A stretch of 56,304 nucleotides of DNA from Oscillospiraceae bacterium. Its GTDB lineage: Bacteria; Bacillota; Clostridia; Oscillospirales; Ruminococcaceae. Both the position numbers and the translations under genes were made by a program. Below, in pieces: positions 49,404 to 56,304 of this stretch. Every line of letters begins with the position of its first letter. Positions within the stretch are counted from its first letter, which is position 1. The stretch covers positions 1-56,304 of the forward strand of contig JAFLUH010000006.1 of NCBI GenBank assembly GCA_022508895.1, read 5' to 3'. Below the pieces are notes generated by a model. It had not been told where the DNA came from, made no database searches, and was given only the letters and a program-made list of their open reading frames with translations.

Positions 49404-50324
49404 TTAATAATACAATTTATGCCTTTGGCAATATTCTCTCCATGTTTCACTTTTGTAACATTTACCATATACATACCGCTGCGCAAATTCAAGTTGTGCT
49501 GCGGTGGGTATAATGCCTTTACGTCCATTCCGTTCAGCTTGGGCATACAGATTATAATTCCTGCAAAGTTTGTTAAGCTCCTGCACCCTGTAATCGGCTT
49601 CGTCCAGATCGGAACGTACTAATATGTAGATAAAAACCCTGCTCTTAGGTATTCTGTGCTTGTCAAATAGTGCTGTCGCTGTCTTAAAGTAAGGAAGCTG
49701 AGAAACAGAATCACAAGAGAATCGGATATATTTAATCCAATGTATCTTTTTCAAAATCCTGCATACTTCATCATTTACAAGACGTATATCCATTCCTTGA
49801 TTAAGGTCAATAATATAATCTGTTTTCGCAAGCTCTGAAAGCTGTTTTATGCCGTAATCACAAGCGAGAATATTATTATCCATAAGTACGAGCTGCTTCG
49901 TATCAGGACGAACAAGCTGCTGCCATGTCCGATAGGGCTTTATTCCTCCTTCTTTCTCCGGAACATAACACCACGGACACTTATTAGGGCAACCACGCGT
50001 AAGAAAGCCAATCGCGTAGTCACAAGTCGGATAAATGGAGTAATCGGGAAACACGTTGTCTATTTCCTCTGGAAGTTCTGAGAACAGTCCGTACCCTGTT
50101 CCGCCCTTTATAGTCTTTTCCGGGGGAAGATACGGATTTTCTTCTGTGAAATCAAATACTTTTGATGAATATATTAGGTCATACTTATCATTATCGAGGG
50201 CGTTCCACCACTCAACTATGTCCCCTTGTTGCTTATGCCATGCCGAGAGTTTCATCAATGCGTAGTTGGGGAAGCTCTTATGCGGCATATGTTCATATTC
50301 GCTATCATGTAAACCAATCAGCAT
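49404..50324 (-). CDS. Radical SAM protein of phage/ICE type
   Basis: 306 residues; ATG behind GGGGGAAG. GFLTRGCPNKCPWCYV gives the iron-sulfur motif C112-x3-C116-x2-C119, followed by LVLMDNNILA and DLNQGMDIRLV as in B12-like or MiaB-like radical SAM barrels. The C-terminus (about 260-306) is Arg/Tyr/Lys-rich and may bind nucleic acid. Substrate unknown. It heads a pair with the ASCH-like gene and lies in the same block as the Gp37/Gp68-type protein and a DNA methylase. Confidence 0.85.
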   Translation of the reverse strand: MLIGLHDSEYEHMPHKSFPNYALMKLSAWHKQQGDIVEWWNALDNDKYDLIYSSKVFDFTEENPYLPPEKTIKGGTGYGLFSELPEEIDNVFPDYSIYPTCDYAIGFLTRGCPNKCPWCYVPEKEGGIKPYRTWQQLVRPDTKQLVLMDNNILACDYGIKQLSELAKTDYIIDLNQGMDIRLVNDEVCRILKKIHWIKYIRFSCDSVSQLPYFKTATALFDKHRIPKSRVFIYILVRSDLDEADYRVQELNKLCRNYNLYAQAERNGRKGIIPTAAQLEFAQRYVYGKCYKSETWREYCQRHKLYY

Positions 50325-50360
50325 AGTTGCTTCCCCCTACAAGTTTCTTACATTTTACTA

Positions 50361-50660
50361 TCATTCCTCTTTCTGAGAGCATAGAAAACCAAAAATTTTA
50401 TTAATTACACGGTCATAACCCCAACGAAAAATCATGCTATTACCACGAAATCTTGAAACATTGCCCAAAATCCACCATAGATTTGTTTCTTTATCAGTAA
50501 GCGGCATTTCGTTATCTTTTATCATGTCCGATACAGCTTTGTCTGAGTTTCTATAAGTTAAGAAATCATTAATGAAATAGTATGCAGCCATTATTCCTAC
50601 TGCTCCGAACAAAATGCAAACAACAATTGCTTCCTGAATTTCTGGTGTAAATGTATTCAT
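50361..50660 (-). CDS. Small membrane protein of unknown function
   Basis: 99 residues; ATG behind AAGGAGAG. One N-terminal membrane helix (AIVVCILFGAVGIMAAYYFI), then a soluble part (DKETNLWWILGNVSRFRGN). No family recognised. Downstream of a second membrane protein and the SSB gene. Confidence 0.6.
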   Translation of the reverse strand: MNTFTPEIQEAIVVCILFGAVGIMAAYYFINDFLTYRNSDKAVSDMIKDNEMPLTDKETNLWWILGNVSRFRGNSMIFRWGYDRVINKIFGFLCSQKEE

Positions 50661-50674
50661 CTTTTATCTCTCCT

Positions 50675-51031
50675 TTATTTTCTCGAAAAATATTCCGAAA
50701 GACTTTCATCTTTTTTCATATTGGCTGCAAGCTCATTTAAAACAAATACCGCACATTCCCGTGAAAGATTACCATAATCGGAATCTGAATATGAGTTCGT
50801 TTCTATCTGATATGCAATACCACTACAGCTATCACCTGATAAGGTTTTTAAAGTTTCCTTAGTTGGGTGAGGAAAAACATACTGTTCATTAACACGCCTA
50901 AATTTTAACGCTGTATTAATTTCAGCAGTCAAAACTTTATCATCTGTTGTTTTCTTTTGCCACATTGCATATATCAAACTCGCTACCGATGTCAAAAATG
51001 CTATGCCTGTGATTATTTTCAACTTTTTCAT
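50675..51031 (-). CDS. Small secreted or membrane-anchored protein of unknown function
   Basis: 118 residues from ATG 51031, behind GGAGGG. N-terminal hydrophobic helix (IITGIAFLTSVASLIYAMW), then a polar domain (REC-VFVLNELAANMKKDESL). It could be an anchored exported protein. No family recognised; it is in the relaxase operon. Confidence 0.6.
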   Translation of the reverse strand: MKKLKIITGIAFLTSVASLIYAMWQKKTTDDKVLTAEINTALKFRRVNEQYVFPHPTKETLKTLSGDSCSGIAYQIETNSYSDSDYGNLSRECAVFVLNELAANMKKDESLSEYFSRK

Positions 51032-51046
51032 TTTCAACCCTCCTAA

Positions 51047-51514
51047 TTAGAAAGGTAAATCATTATCGGACATAGATTCAAATTCTTCAAAATCCGACAA
51101 ATCCATTTCGGATGGCATTACTGGAACTGCACTATTATATTCATCTGAACCTGGAACATCTGCAAGAAAAGTAACAGTTTCTGTATGTGGTTTGTCTCCT
51201 GCAAAATAAACTGAATTTGCATATATTTCTGTGACAACTTTCCGTACTTCTGGATATTTTTTATCGTTGTACATTCTTTGGCGCAAACTACCCTCAACGA
51301 TTATTGCTTTCCCTTTAGTAAAATATCTGGAAACAAATTCTGCAATACTTTTCCAAGTAACAATTGTAATAAACTCGGCTGCATTTTCCCCTGATTTTTT
51401 GTGCCGATTACAAGCAATTGTAAAACTGCACACCATTGTACCGTTGTTTGTCTGCCGAAGCTCTGGATCAGCGGTTAGTCTTCCACTTAATAATACTTTG
51501 TTTAAATCTGACAT
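51047..51514 (-). CDS. ssb: Single-stranded DNA-binding protein (second of two)
   Basis: 155 residues; ATG behind GGAGGT. OB-fold region (KVLLSGRLTADPELRQT, FTIACNR, FITIVTWKSIAEFV, KGKAIIVEGSLR). The acidic tail ends DLPF. Six bases behind the relaxase gene, so it probably serves the transferred strand. The paralogue at 13943 is in the primase operon. Confidence 0.93.
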   Translation of the reverse strand: MSDLNKVLLSGRLTADPELRQTNNGTMVCSFTIACNRHKKSGENAAEFITIVTWKSIAEFVSRYFTKGKAIIVEGSLRQRMYNDKKYPEVRKVVTEIYANSVYFAGDKPHTETVTFLADVPGSDEYNSAVPVMPSEMDLSDFEEFESMSDNDLPF

Positions 51515-51520
51515 AACAAA

Positions 51521-52969
51521 TTACCTCCAAATTTTATTATTAGGTTCGTCATATTGACGTTGTTCGTCAAGTTGCTCCTGTTGCTGTTCTTCTTCAAGCC
51601 GCCGTAAAATTTCGTCATAGGGATTTTCTTCAATATCACGTTTGTAAGTTTTAAATATGTCTGTAAGAAAGTCTCGCTCGGATTTCTTTTCTTCTTCTTT
51701 CACTTTAAGATCGGCAAGGTCTTTTTTTAAATTTTCAAGATTCCACTCCCTTTCTGTAATATCAGAAATGTTATTTATGTTGTGTTCTTCAACATATGCT
51801 ACCTTATCGTATATCTTCTTTTCATCAGCTGTAAGAAAATCCTTTTCGCTTAAAGATAGATAAACTTTTCCGTCCTCAATAAGCTTTTCAACTTTTTCAA
51901 TCTGTGATGATAGCTTTTTTCTTTCTTGCATAATAGTTTGATAGTTCTCTGCGGCGACATTCAAACGGTTTTCCAATTCATCAGCAGAAGTTATGTTATT
52001 ACTGCTTAGATAAGTTAAAAGCTCCGCACTTTTTTGTAAATCTGAGTATGTAGTTTTCTTGGACTTTTTCTTAAAAACAGCTATTTGCATTTTTCGCATA
52101 CATAGTGCATATTCCTTTTGTATACCTGAATACTTCTGAATAGCCGATAGACTAATTTCCTTTTCCTTATGCTCAATACGATATTGAAGATTTTCAAGGG
52201 AGTAGCCGTCACCTAACCGGAAGCTCCTTATTGCATTTTTCTGTTTTGGAGCTTTTATTGAAAGATACTTGCCCTCACGAACTTTATACCCTAACTCGTT
52301 AAGCTTTTTCGACAAATCAGAAATACTTTTTACATCATCACGCAAGATAAGTTTATCAATTTCATCTGCAAGATTTTGTTTCCACGACATACCGTTTTGC
52401 TTTGCAAGCCACTCTGAATATTTCATAGTGTTTTTATGTTTTGGATTTTCTATAATACGAAGTCCATGCTCCAATGAAATTTCATCAGATATTTTTCTTG
52501 CACGTTTAAGCGTTGTATAATTTGCATACCATTGTTTTCCGTCAAGATTATATGGGCATATTGCAAAGTGGTTATGGATATGTCCTCTATCAAGATGTGT
52601 CGAAACAATAACTTGTATATTTTCGCCAAAGGTTTTCTTAGCCCATTCAACACCTATTTTATGAGCTTCCTCTGGTGAGACATTTTCCTTTGGATCAAAT
52701 GATTGCACATAATGATGTATTCTGACCTTTTCTTTAAACCTCGGCTTTTCATCTGTTCCGTAATTTTTTAAATCCATATCAGATTTAAAAAAGCGTTCTT
52801 TTGCACAAAGTTCAAATGTACGGCGAAACTCATCATATGCTGCTTGGGGACTTGATGTGCAATTAAGCCCTGTTGCATATTTCATTTCATCGTTTTTTTC
52901 ACCATTAAGGATATATTCAATATTGCTTAATGGTGTAGAGTGAACGGCAATATACTTAATAATAGGCAC
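51521..52969 (-). CDS. MOBP-type relaxase of the ICE
   Basis: 482 residues; starts at GTG 52969, overlapping the MobC-like stop, behind GAGGAG. The relaxase domain has the metal-binding motif H125-L-D-R-G-H130-I-H132-N-H134 and the earlier HHYVQSF. The C-terminal half is a long coiled coil (about 290-480). It nicks oriT, stays bound to the 5' end and leads the strand into the recipient. Together with the MobC-like gene and the VirD4 protein it forms the transfer start complex. Confidence 0.93.
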   Translation of the reverse strand: MPIIKYIAVHSTPLSNIEYILNGEKNDEMKYATGLNCTSSPQAAYDEFRRTFELCAKERFFKSDMDLKNYGTDEKPRFKEKVRIHHYVQSFDPKENVSPEEAHKIGVEWAKKTFGENIQVIVSTHLDRGHIHNHFAICPYNLDGKQWYANYTTLKRARKISDEISLEHGLRIIENPKHKNTMKYSEWLAKQNGMSWKQNLADEIDKLILRDDVKSISDLSKKLNELGYKVREGKYLSIKAPKQKNAIRSFRLGDGYSLENLQYRIEHKEKEISLSAIQKYSGIQKEYALCMRKMQIAVFKKKSKKTTYSDLQKSAELLTYLSSNNITSADELENRLNVAAENYQTIMQERKKLSSQIEKVEKLIEDGKVYLSLSEKDFLTADEKKIYDKVAYVEEHNINNISDITEREWNLENLKKDLADLKVKEEEKKSERDFLTDIFKTYKRDIEENPYDEILRRLEEEQQQEQLDEQRQYDEPNNKIWR

Positions 52970-53304
52970 TATAATAACTCCTCTGCTTCAAGTGGAGATA
53001 GCCAATCTTCCAGAATAATTCTGAGTTCTTTCATTTCTTCAAGAACATCTTCCATATCCTTTTGATAAACGCTTCCTGTGCTGTTGACAACCGTTGCTAT
53101 TTGATTAAGGTTTACGCCGATCTTGTTCATTGCTTTATAAACGTCATTCAGTTCTTTTAGCTTGAAAACCTTAATACTTCCTTGAACGGAAATAGTTCGG
53201 ATATATGTTCCAACTCTCATTTCCATTTTCTTAGACCGGCGGCTGACAATGGCATACTCATCTTCATTGAATTTGATATGCTTTTCTATGCTACGTCTAC
53301 TCAT
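52969..53304 (-). CDS. MobC-like relaxosome accessory protein
   Basis: 111 residues; ATG behind AAAGG. N-terminal ribbon-helix-helix pattern (HIKFNEDEYAIVSRRSKKME, GTYIRTIS), then a helical tail with VNLNQIATVVNSTG, typical of MobC/NikA-like proteins. These bind oriT and help the relaxase cut. The putative oriT is directly upstream. Confidence 0.88.
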   Translation of the reverse strand: MSRRSIEKHIKFNEDEYAIVSRRSKKMEMRVGTYIRTISVQGSIKVFKLKELNDVYKAMNKIGVNLNQIATVVNSTGSVYQKDMEDVLEEMKELRIILEDWLSPLEAEELL

Positions 53305-53334
53305 AATTTATACCTTTCTGTAATATTGGGGTCT

Positions 53335-53475
53335 TAGGGGTTTACCCTACAAAAATCGCACAAATGTACGATTTTTGGAAAAAGTGTCCACTTTTTCTAT
53401 GCTTGCTATTCTATACCCACACTTTTCTCGCTACCTTGCAGCTACCGCAAAAATAGGATAAAAAACGCTTAATTT
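53335..53475. other. Putative oriT of the ICE
   Basis: A gene-free region of 227 bp in front of mobC and the relaxase gene. It contains TAGGG/CCCTA (53335-53349), AAAAATCG/CGATTTTT (53351-53376) and GAAAAAGTG/CACTTTTTC (53378-53397), in a row, then two GCTACC direct repeats (53430-53458) and AGGATA (TATCCT on the minus strand), which resembles part of the MOBP nic core. Position and structure fit an oriT; the nick site is not proven. Confidence 0.5.
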
Positions 53476-53531
53476 ACCCATTTACTTATTTCTCACAAAA
53501 ACCTGAAAAAAAGAAATTATTATATGTAGCT

Positions 53532-54131
53532 TTACGATCCCATCTTTCTTAATATGGAGATTGCAAACTTCAGCGAAAGCATGACGAATACAAAAACTAT
53601 AAAAATTTTAATAACTCTATTACCAAGGAAATTTGTAATTTCATTAATAAAGTCAATATTTTCATTTAACCCAGTTTTTTGTTCCTTTGGTTCGTCATCA
53701 TATACACTATTGGTATCATCAGAGAAATTTTCTTTTGTTTCAGTTTCATCATTCGCAATTATTTCCGCTGTGGGTATTTCGGCTGTAACAGCCTGTTCCG
53801 ATAGATTTTGTGGAATTAACATATCATTTCTTAAAAATGAAAATGCAAAAGTAGCAATTAGAATAATGACAATACCAAGAATGCCAAAGCCAATCATTAA
53901 TGTTTTATCAACTATCACTACTTCTTTTCTTGCATTTTTTAGTTGCTTGTCTTTAATATTGAGTTGCTCTGTCAGGTCGGCAATCATTACATTTTCTGCA
54001 TAACTTTTGTTTTTATCAAATTTGGCTGAAACATCATTCATAAATGGTGGAGTATTTTTTTCTGCTTCTGTTTTGTCAGGAAGCAAATAAATTTCTCCGT
54101 CATCTATACTTTTTACAAGTTTCATTCCCAC
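53532..54131 (-). CDS. Two-helix membrane protein of unknown function
   Basis: 199 residues from GTG 54131, with AGGAGG nine bases upstream; an ATG six bases later is possible. There is a membrane helix at about 80-102 (IGFGILGIVIILIATFAFSF) and a second at about 175-190 (IKIFIVFVFVMLSLKFAI), with an acidic loop between them and a basic coiled region in front. Stop of the excisionase gene is two bases upstream. No family recognised. Confidence 0.6.
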   Translation of the reverse strand: MGMKLVKSIDDGEIYLLPDKTEAEKNTPPFMNDVSAKFDKNKSYAENVMIADLTEQLNIKDKQLKNARKEVVIVDKTLMIGFGILGIVIILIATFAFSFLRNDMLIPQNLSEQAVTAEIPTAEIIANDETETKENFSDDTNSVYDDEPKEQKTGLNENIDFINEITNFLGNRVIKIFIVFVFVMLSLKFAISILRKMGS

Positions 54132-54132
54132 C

Positions 54133-54372
54133 TTAATTTTCCTCCTTGACAATTTTGAATTTGTTTACACTGTAATCAATAGGGATTTCCTTATCCACAA
54201 TATTTTCAAACCATTCATCAAAGTCTTTAATGCGAACAAGCACCCTACTTCCAAGTTTAAAACTTGGAAAATCCAGCTGTACCATTATGCTACGAGCTGA
54301 CCGTTCTCCGACATTCAATATTCTTGCAATATCCTTGTAATCGTAGAACTCTGGATTTTTTTCTTTTCCCAT
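54133..54372 (-). CDS. Excisionase/AlpA-type HTH protein
   Basis: 79 residues; ATG behind AAGGAG. EFYDYKDIARILNVGERSAR then LGSRVLVRIKDFDEWFE is the MerR/excisionase-type HTH_17 pattern. Proteins of this type help a recombinase excise the element or activate its transcription. It is near the right end of the ICE, far from the recombinase gene. Confidence 0.78.
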   Translation of the reverse strand: MGKEKNPEFYDYKDIARILNVGERSARSIMVQLDFPSFKLGSRVLVRIKDFDEWFENIVDKEIPIDYSVNKFKIVKEEN

Positions 54373-54442
54373 TTCTCTTTTCTCCTTTCGGTAACTAATT
54401 TTTTTATATTTATAGCAAAAGCCATAAAATCGTATTTTGCAA

Positions 54443-54940
54443 TTAATGATGATTTTGCATTTTACATTTCAAAATCATATCAGTATGTTTTTTAAAATCC
54501 ATAATCATCTTAATTTCTTCTTTAAAGGATTTATGAGCAGGATTTTGAATACAGTATTCTTTAAATATATTTCGGAGAGTATATGCACATTGTTCTCTGC
54601 TTTTTGCGTTCAATTTCATATTACTTAAAATTGAAATGACATCAAAATAACATTCATTGCATATGACAAATTGCAGAAAAGAAAAATATCCGTCATTGTC
54701 CTGTGAAAACCAACTTATATTGAACCAGTCCACAAGGTATGTTTCTTCTTCTGTTATTTCTTTTGCATAAAAAGACGATACAATATCGTGTACAAAACTT
54801 TCTATAAGCTGTTCGGGCGTAAGTCCACGTTCAGCCGCAAGAAAAATAAACGCTATTGTATCGTTATGAGTTAGTTTTGGAGTAAATAACCTCTTTTGTG
54901 ATCTGTTCATTTTAGAATTGGTTTTCATTTTTTTAATCAT
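54443..54940 (-). CDS. Hypothetical protein at the ICE right end
   Basis: 165 residues. Basic N-terminus (MKTNSKMNRSQKRLFTPKLT), then helical with FIFLAAERGLTPEQLIESFV and many Cys and Phe residues. No family recognised. The ATG at 54940 overlaps the stop of a 13-codon leader; a second ATG at 54928 is also possible. First gene of the right-end operon. Confidence 0.6.
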   Translation of the reverse strand: MIKKMKTNSKMNRSQKRLFTPKLTHNDTIAFIFLAAERGLTPEQLIESFVHDIVSSFYAKEITEEETYLVDWFNISWFSQDNDGYFSFLQFVICNECYFDVISILSNMKLNAKSREQCAYTLRNIFKEYCIQNPAHKSFKEEIKMIMDFKKHTDMILKCKMQNHH

Positions 54941-54978
54941 CCTTTCTTAATTTTAAGGCTGATACGTTTTTCAGCCAT
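54937..54978 (-). CDS. Possible 13-codon leader peptide
   Basis: ATG at 54978 has AAAGGTG upstream and encodes MAEKRISLKIKKG. Its TGA overlaps the ATG at 54940 (ATGA). This suggests translational coupling or attenuation of the right-end operon, but such a short frame can occur by chance. Confidence 0.3.
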   Translation of the reverse strand: MAEKRISLKIKKG

Positions 54979-54992
54979 ATTTTCACCTTTTG

Positions 54993-55036
54993 TAAAAAAA
55001 TAAAGCACAAAACTACCCATAGGTAATTTTGTGCTT
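54993..55036 (-). terminator. Terminator at the right end of the ICE
   Basis: AAGCACAAAA-C-TACC/GGTA-A-TTTTGTGCTT (55003-55017, 55022-55036) with one mismatch. On the minus strand it is followed by TATTTTTTT. It would stop transcripts entering from the flanking element, or it may act as an attenuator of the right-end operon. Confidence 0.65.
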
Positions 55037-55081
55037 CTTAAATTGCTTGCTTGATTATTGTTTTGACGTTGTTTTTTCTTT

Positions 55082-55095
55082 GTTATCTAAATGAA
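55082..55095. repeat. Right terminal inverted repeat of the ICE
   Basis: GTTATCTAAATGAA, exact reverse complement of 589-602. Beyond it the gene direction changes to plus. The gap 54979-55298 holds no gene: terminator, this repeat and the structured region at 55105-55198. Confidence 0.6.
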
Positions 55096-55104
55096 AACTC
55101 CCTC

Positions 55105-55198
55105 CGGGGGCAAATAGTTTTTCACTAATAGAATAATAGTGAAAACAAAAATAAAATAGCAGTTGGTGCAAAATCAGCACCACCGCTATTTGCCCCCG
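55105..55198. other. Large imperfect stem-loop structure in the flanking element
   Basis: CGGGGGCAAATAG (55105-55117) pairs with CTATTTGCCCCCG (55186-55198). Inside lie two further stem-loops, TTTTCACTA/TAGTGAAAA (55119-55145) and TGGTGC/GCACCA (55164-55182). This could be a replication or transfer structure or a regulatory leader of the DUF3847-like gene. Confidence 0.55.
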
Positions 55199-55298
55199 TA
55201 AAAGCGAAAAGGCAGACGCTTGTTACCGGCTGTGCTGAGCTTTTGCGTCCGCATGGACTGGGAGCGTATGCGACTGAAAATATGAAAGGAGTCTTATT

Positions 55299-55715
55299 AT
55301 GCCAAGAAAAGATTTAAACAAAGAGGAAACCTTAGAGGCTTTACTGGAACGTCAGGAAAGACTGACAGCAAGCTATGATGAGGTCAAGAAGGAACTTGCT
55401 ACAAGGAAGAAAACTCTTGATACTCTGCAAAAGAAGATCGAAGCCGAGAAGGAAAAACAATATCTGCACAACATGAAGAAGCTGGGACAGATAGTTATTT
55501 CCCACTTTGGAGAAACATTCTCGCAAAATGACTGCAAAGATATGCTTGAATATATCTTTGCTATCAGAGAGGTACAGGAGCTTATTCGTACTAAAAAAGA
55601 AAAACAGGCAGCAGTTGTTGAGATAGAAAATATTTCTGATGATAGTGCTGCTGAAAAAACACAAGAAGAAAATATAGGGGGAATGCATATTGAAGAACAA
55701 ACTGACATTATTTGA
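55299..55715 (+). CDS. DUF3847-like small coiled-coil protein
   Basis: 138 residues; ATG behind AAAGGAG. Long charged helix (LEALLERQERLTASYDEVKK), then YLHNMKKLGQIVISHFGETF and the LEYIFAIREVQEL segment, matching DUF3847 proteins that accompany MobA/MobL relaxases in Firmicutes elements. It is on the same strand as the relaxase end at 2-430, from which it is now separated by the ICE. Function unknown; a relaxosome accessory role is possible. Confidence 0.65.
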   Translation: MPRKDLNKEETLEALLERQERLTASYDEVKKELATRKKTLDTLQKKIEAEKEKQYLHNMKKLGQIVISHFGETFSQNDCKDMLEYIFAIREVQELIRTKKEKQAAVVEIENISDDSAAEKTQEENIGGMHIEEQTDII

Positions 55716-55887
55716 TCTCAACAAAAAATATTCCGACTGTCCTGTTGCAGTTCGGGAATATGAAATTGACGGAAAGAAGTATGTTGTACATAGTCACTTT
55801 GTTGGCAACAAGGATATTGACAAGGTAATTTCGGAAATTGCTTTTAACAAAGCTATCTCTGAAACATTAAATATAAAAGTTGCATAA
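55690..55887 (+). CDS. tnpW: TnpW-like transposon-encoded protein
   Basis: 65 residues, starting at TTG 55690 behind AGGGGG and overlapping the upstream gene by 26 bases. CPVAVREYEIDGKKYVVHSH and FVGNKDIDKVISEIAFNKA match TnpW, found in front of TnpX-like recombinases in Tn4451-type elements. Its function is not known. Confidence 0.7.
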   Translation: MKNKLTLFDLNKKYSDCPVAVREYEIDGKKYVVHSHFVGNKDIDKVISEIAFNKAISETLNIKVA

Positions 55888-55907
55888 AAATTTTATGTGG
55901 TAAAGTG

Positions 55908-55953
55908 TTGCTATATTCGATATATTGTGATATAATAAATGTATCGAATATAG
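55908..55953 (+). promoter_or_regulatory. Promoter of the TnpX-like recombinase with flanking 12-bp inverted repeat
   Basis: TTGCTA (55908-55913), 17-base spacer, TATAAT (55931-55936). The exact inverted repeat CTATATTCGATA (55911-55922) / TATCGAATATAG (55942-55953) brackets the promoter core, so a protein dimer or the recombinase itself could bind and control it. Confidence 0.7.
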
Positions 55954-55985
55954 CTGCTTTGGATTGTGAAAGGAGTAGAGTTAAG

Positions 55986-56304
55986 ATGCCAAAGCAGACA
56001 AATTACAATGTGGGAATATATGTGAGACTTTCAAAAGACGACGAAAGGCTTGGTGAGTCCGTTTCAATTGAAAATCAAAAACTCATTCTGACCAAATATG
56101 TTGCTGAACAGGGTTGGAACATAGTAGATGTTTATGTTGACGATGGTTATTCCGGAACGGATTTTGAAAGACCTGGGGTCACTCGCTTACTGGAGGATGC
56201 AAAAACAGGAAAAATCAATCTTATCATTGTCAAAGATTTAAGTCGTTTTGGAAGAAACTATATTCAGATCGGACAGTACATAGATTATATTTTCCCGACA
56301 TACA
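55986..56304 (+). CDS. Large serine recombinase, TnpX-like (3' end outside window)
   Basis: The first 106 residues only; the frame is open to the window end. ATG behind AAAGGAG. Resolvase motif YVRLSKDDE with the catalytic Ser, SIENQK, YVDDGYSGTDFERPG and VKDLSRFGRNYI. It belongs to the Tn4451/Tn5397 type of recombinase and is distinct in sequence from the ICE recombinase at 603. It is the integrase of the element in which the ICE now sits. Confidence 0.92.
   Translation, partial: MPKQTNYNVGIYVRLSKDDERLGESVSIENQKLILTKYVAEQGWNIVDVYVDDGYSGTDFERPGVTRLLEDAKTGKINLIIVKDLSRFGRNYIQIGQYIDYIFPTY

Noticed and set aside
53075..53100. A half match to the TACTGTTGACAGTA operator (CTGTTGACAACC) inside the mobC-like gene
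   Set aside because: Only one half matches, and it is not near a promoter.
589..55095. A defined 2-bp crossover core for the ICE recombinase
   Set aside because: Bases next to the two 14-bp arms do not give the same dinucleotide at equal distance on both sides, so the exact ends cannot be fixed from this sequence.
1..56304. tRNA, rRNA or antibiotic-resistance genes
   Set aside because: No cloverleaf with a usable anticodon arm, rRNA-like stretch or known resistance protein was recognised; insertion does not appear to be at a tRNA gene.

Overview
The window is AT-rich, compactly coded DNA with strong AGGAGG-type ribosome binding sites and Firmicutes-type mobile-element gene families. It looks like a gut Clostridia genome, most likely Ruminococcaceae (Ruminococcus-like); that assignment is inferred from gene content only. 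Almost all of it is one integrative and conjugative element (ICE) of the Tn1549 / clostridial CTn type, with nearly every gene on the minus strand.

Layout. (1) 1-588 is the end of a foreign unit on the plus strand: the C-terminus of a MOBQ (MobA/MobL) relaxase and a recognisable MOBQ oriT. (2) 589-55095 is the ICE, bounded by a 14-bp inverted repeat. At its left end lie a large serine recombinase (603-2201) and an AbiE-type toxin-antitoxin pair (2449-3781). Next is a 3316-residue methylase/SNF2-helicase protein (3920-13870), SSB, a Toprim primase-like protein, a nucleotidase and a putative nuclease (13943-18215). The conjugation operon follows (18362-34932): topoisomerase III, VirB4, a PrgI-type protein, a VirB6-like protein, a Maff2-type small membrane protein, the VirD4 coupling protein and a PcfB-like protein. 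Then come two lipoproteins, a maintenance block (ParB fusion, ParA, TnpV, a small repressor candidate, RepA with internal iterons; 37254-43153), and a cargo and regulation block (Gp37/Gp68-type and radical SAM proteins, ASCH-like protein, Dam-type methylase, five HTH regulators, a sigma-4/alpha-CTD protein; 43216-50324). The right end holds a second SSB, the MOBP relaxase with its MobC partner, a putative oriT and an excisionase (50361-54940). (3) 55096-56304 is plus-strand again: DUF3847-like, TnpW-like and the start of a Tn4451/TnpX-like serine recombinase. The simplest reading is that the ICE inserted into a smaller mobilizable element, splitting relaxase and oriT from DUF3847-tnpW-recombinase.

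How the parts work together. The recombinase and excisionase would excise the ICE. RepA and its iterons would replicate the circle and ParA/ParB would partition it. MobC and the relaxase would nick oriT, and VirD4 would pass the strand to the VirB4/VirB6/PrgI channel. SSB, primase and topoisomerase would help re-establishment in the recipient. One 14-bp operator (TACTGTTGACAGTA) occurs at the recombinase promoter and twice at the maintenance locus, suggesting that integration and replication share a repressor.

Most unusual features. A 15-bp palindrome, TTCCCCAGTGGGGAA, is scattered about 17 times, always read as SP-V/L/M-G inside genes and otherwise often placed directly behind stop codons. 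A C-terminal tag, [DE]W[AS][DE][KE][AV]x3Ax2R, is shared by four otherwise unrelated proteins. A BspA-like leucine-rich repeat domain is inserted in the VirD4 coupling protein. Alpha-CTD-like domains occur on two element-encoded proteins.
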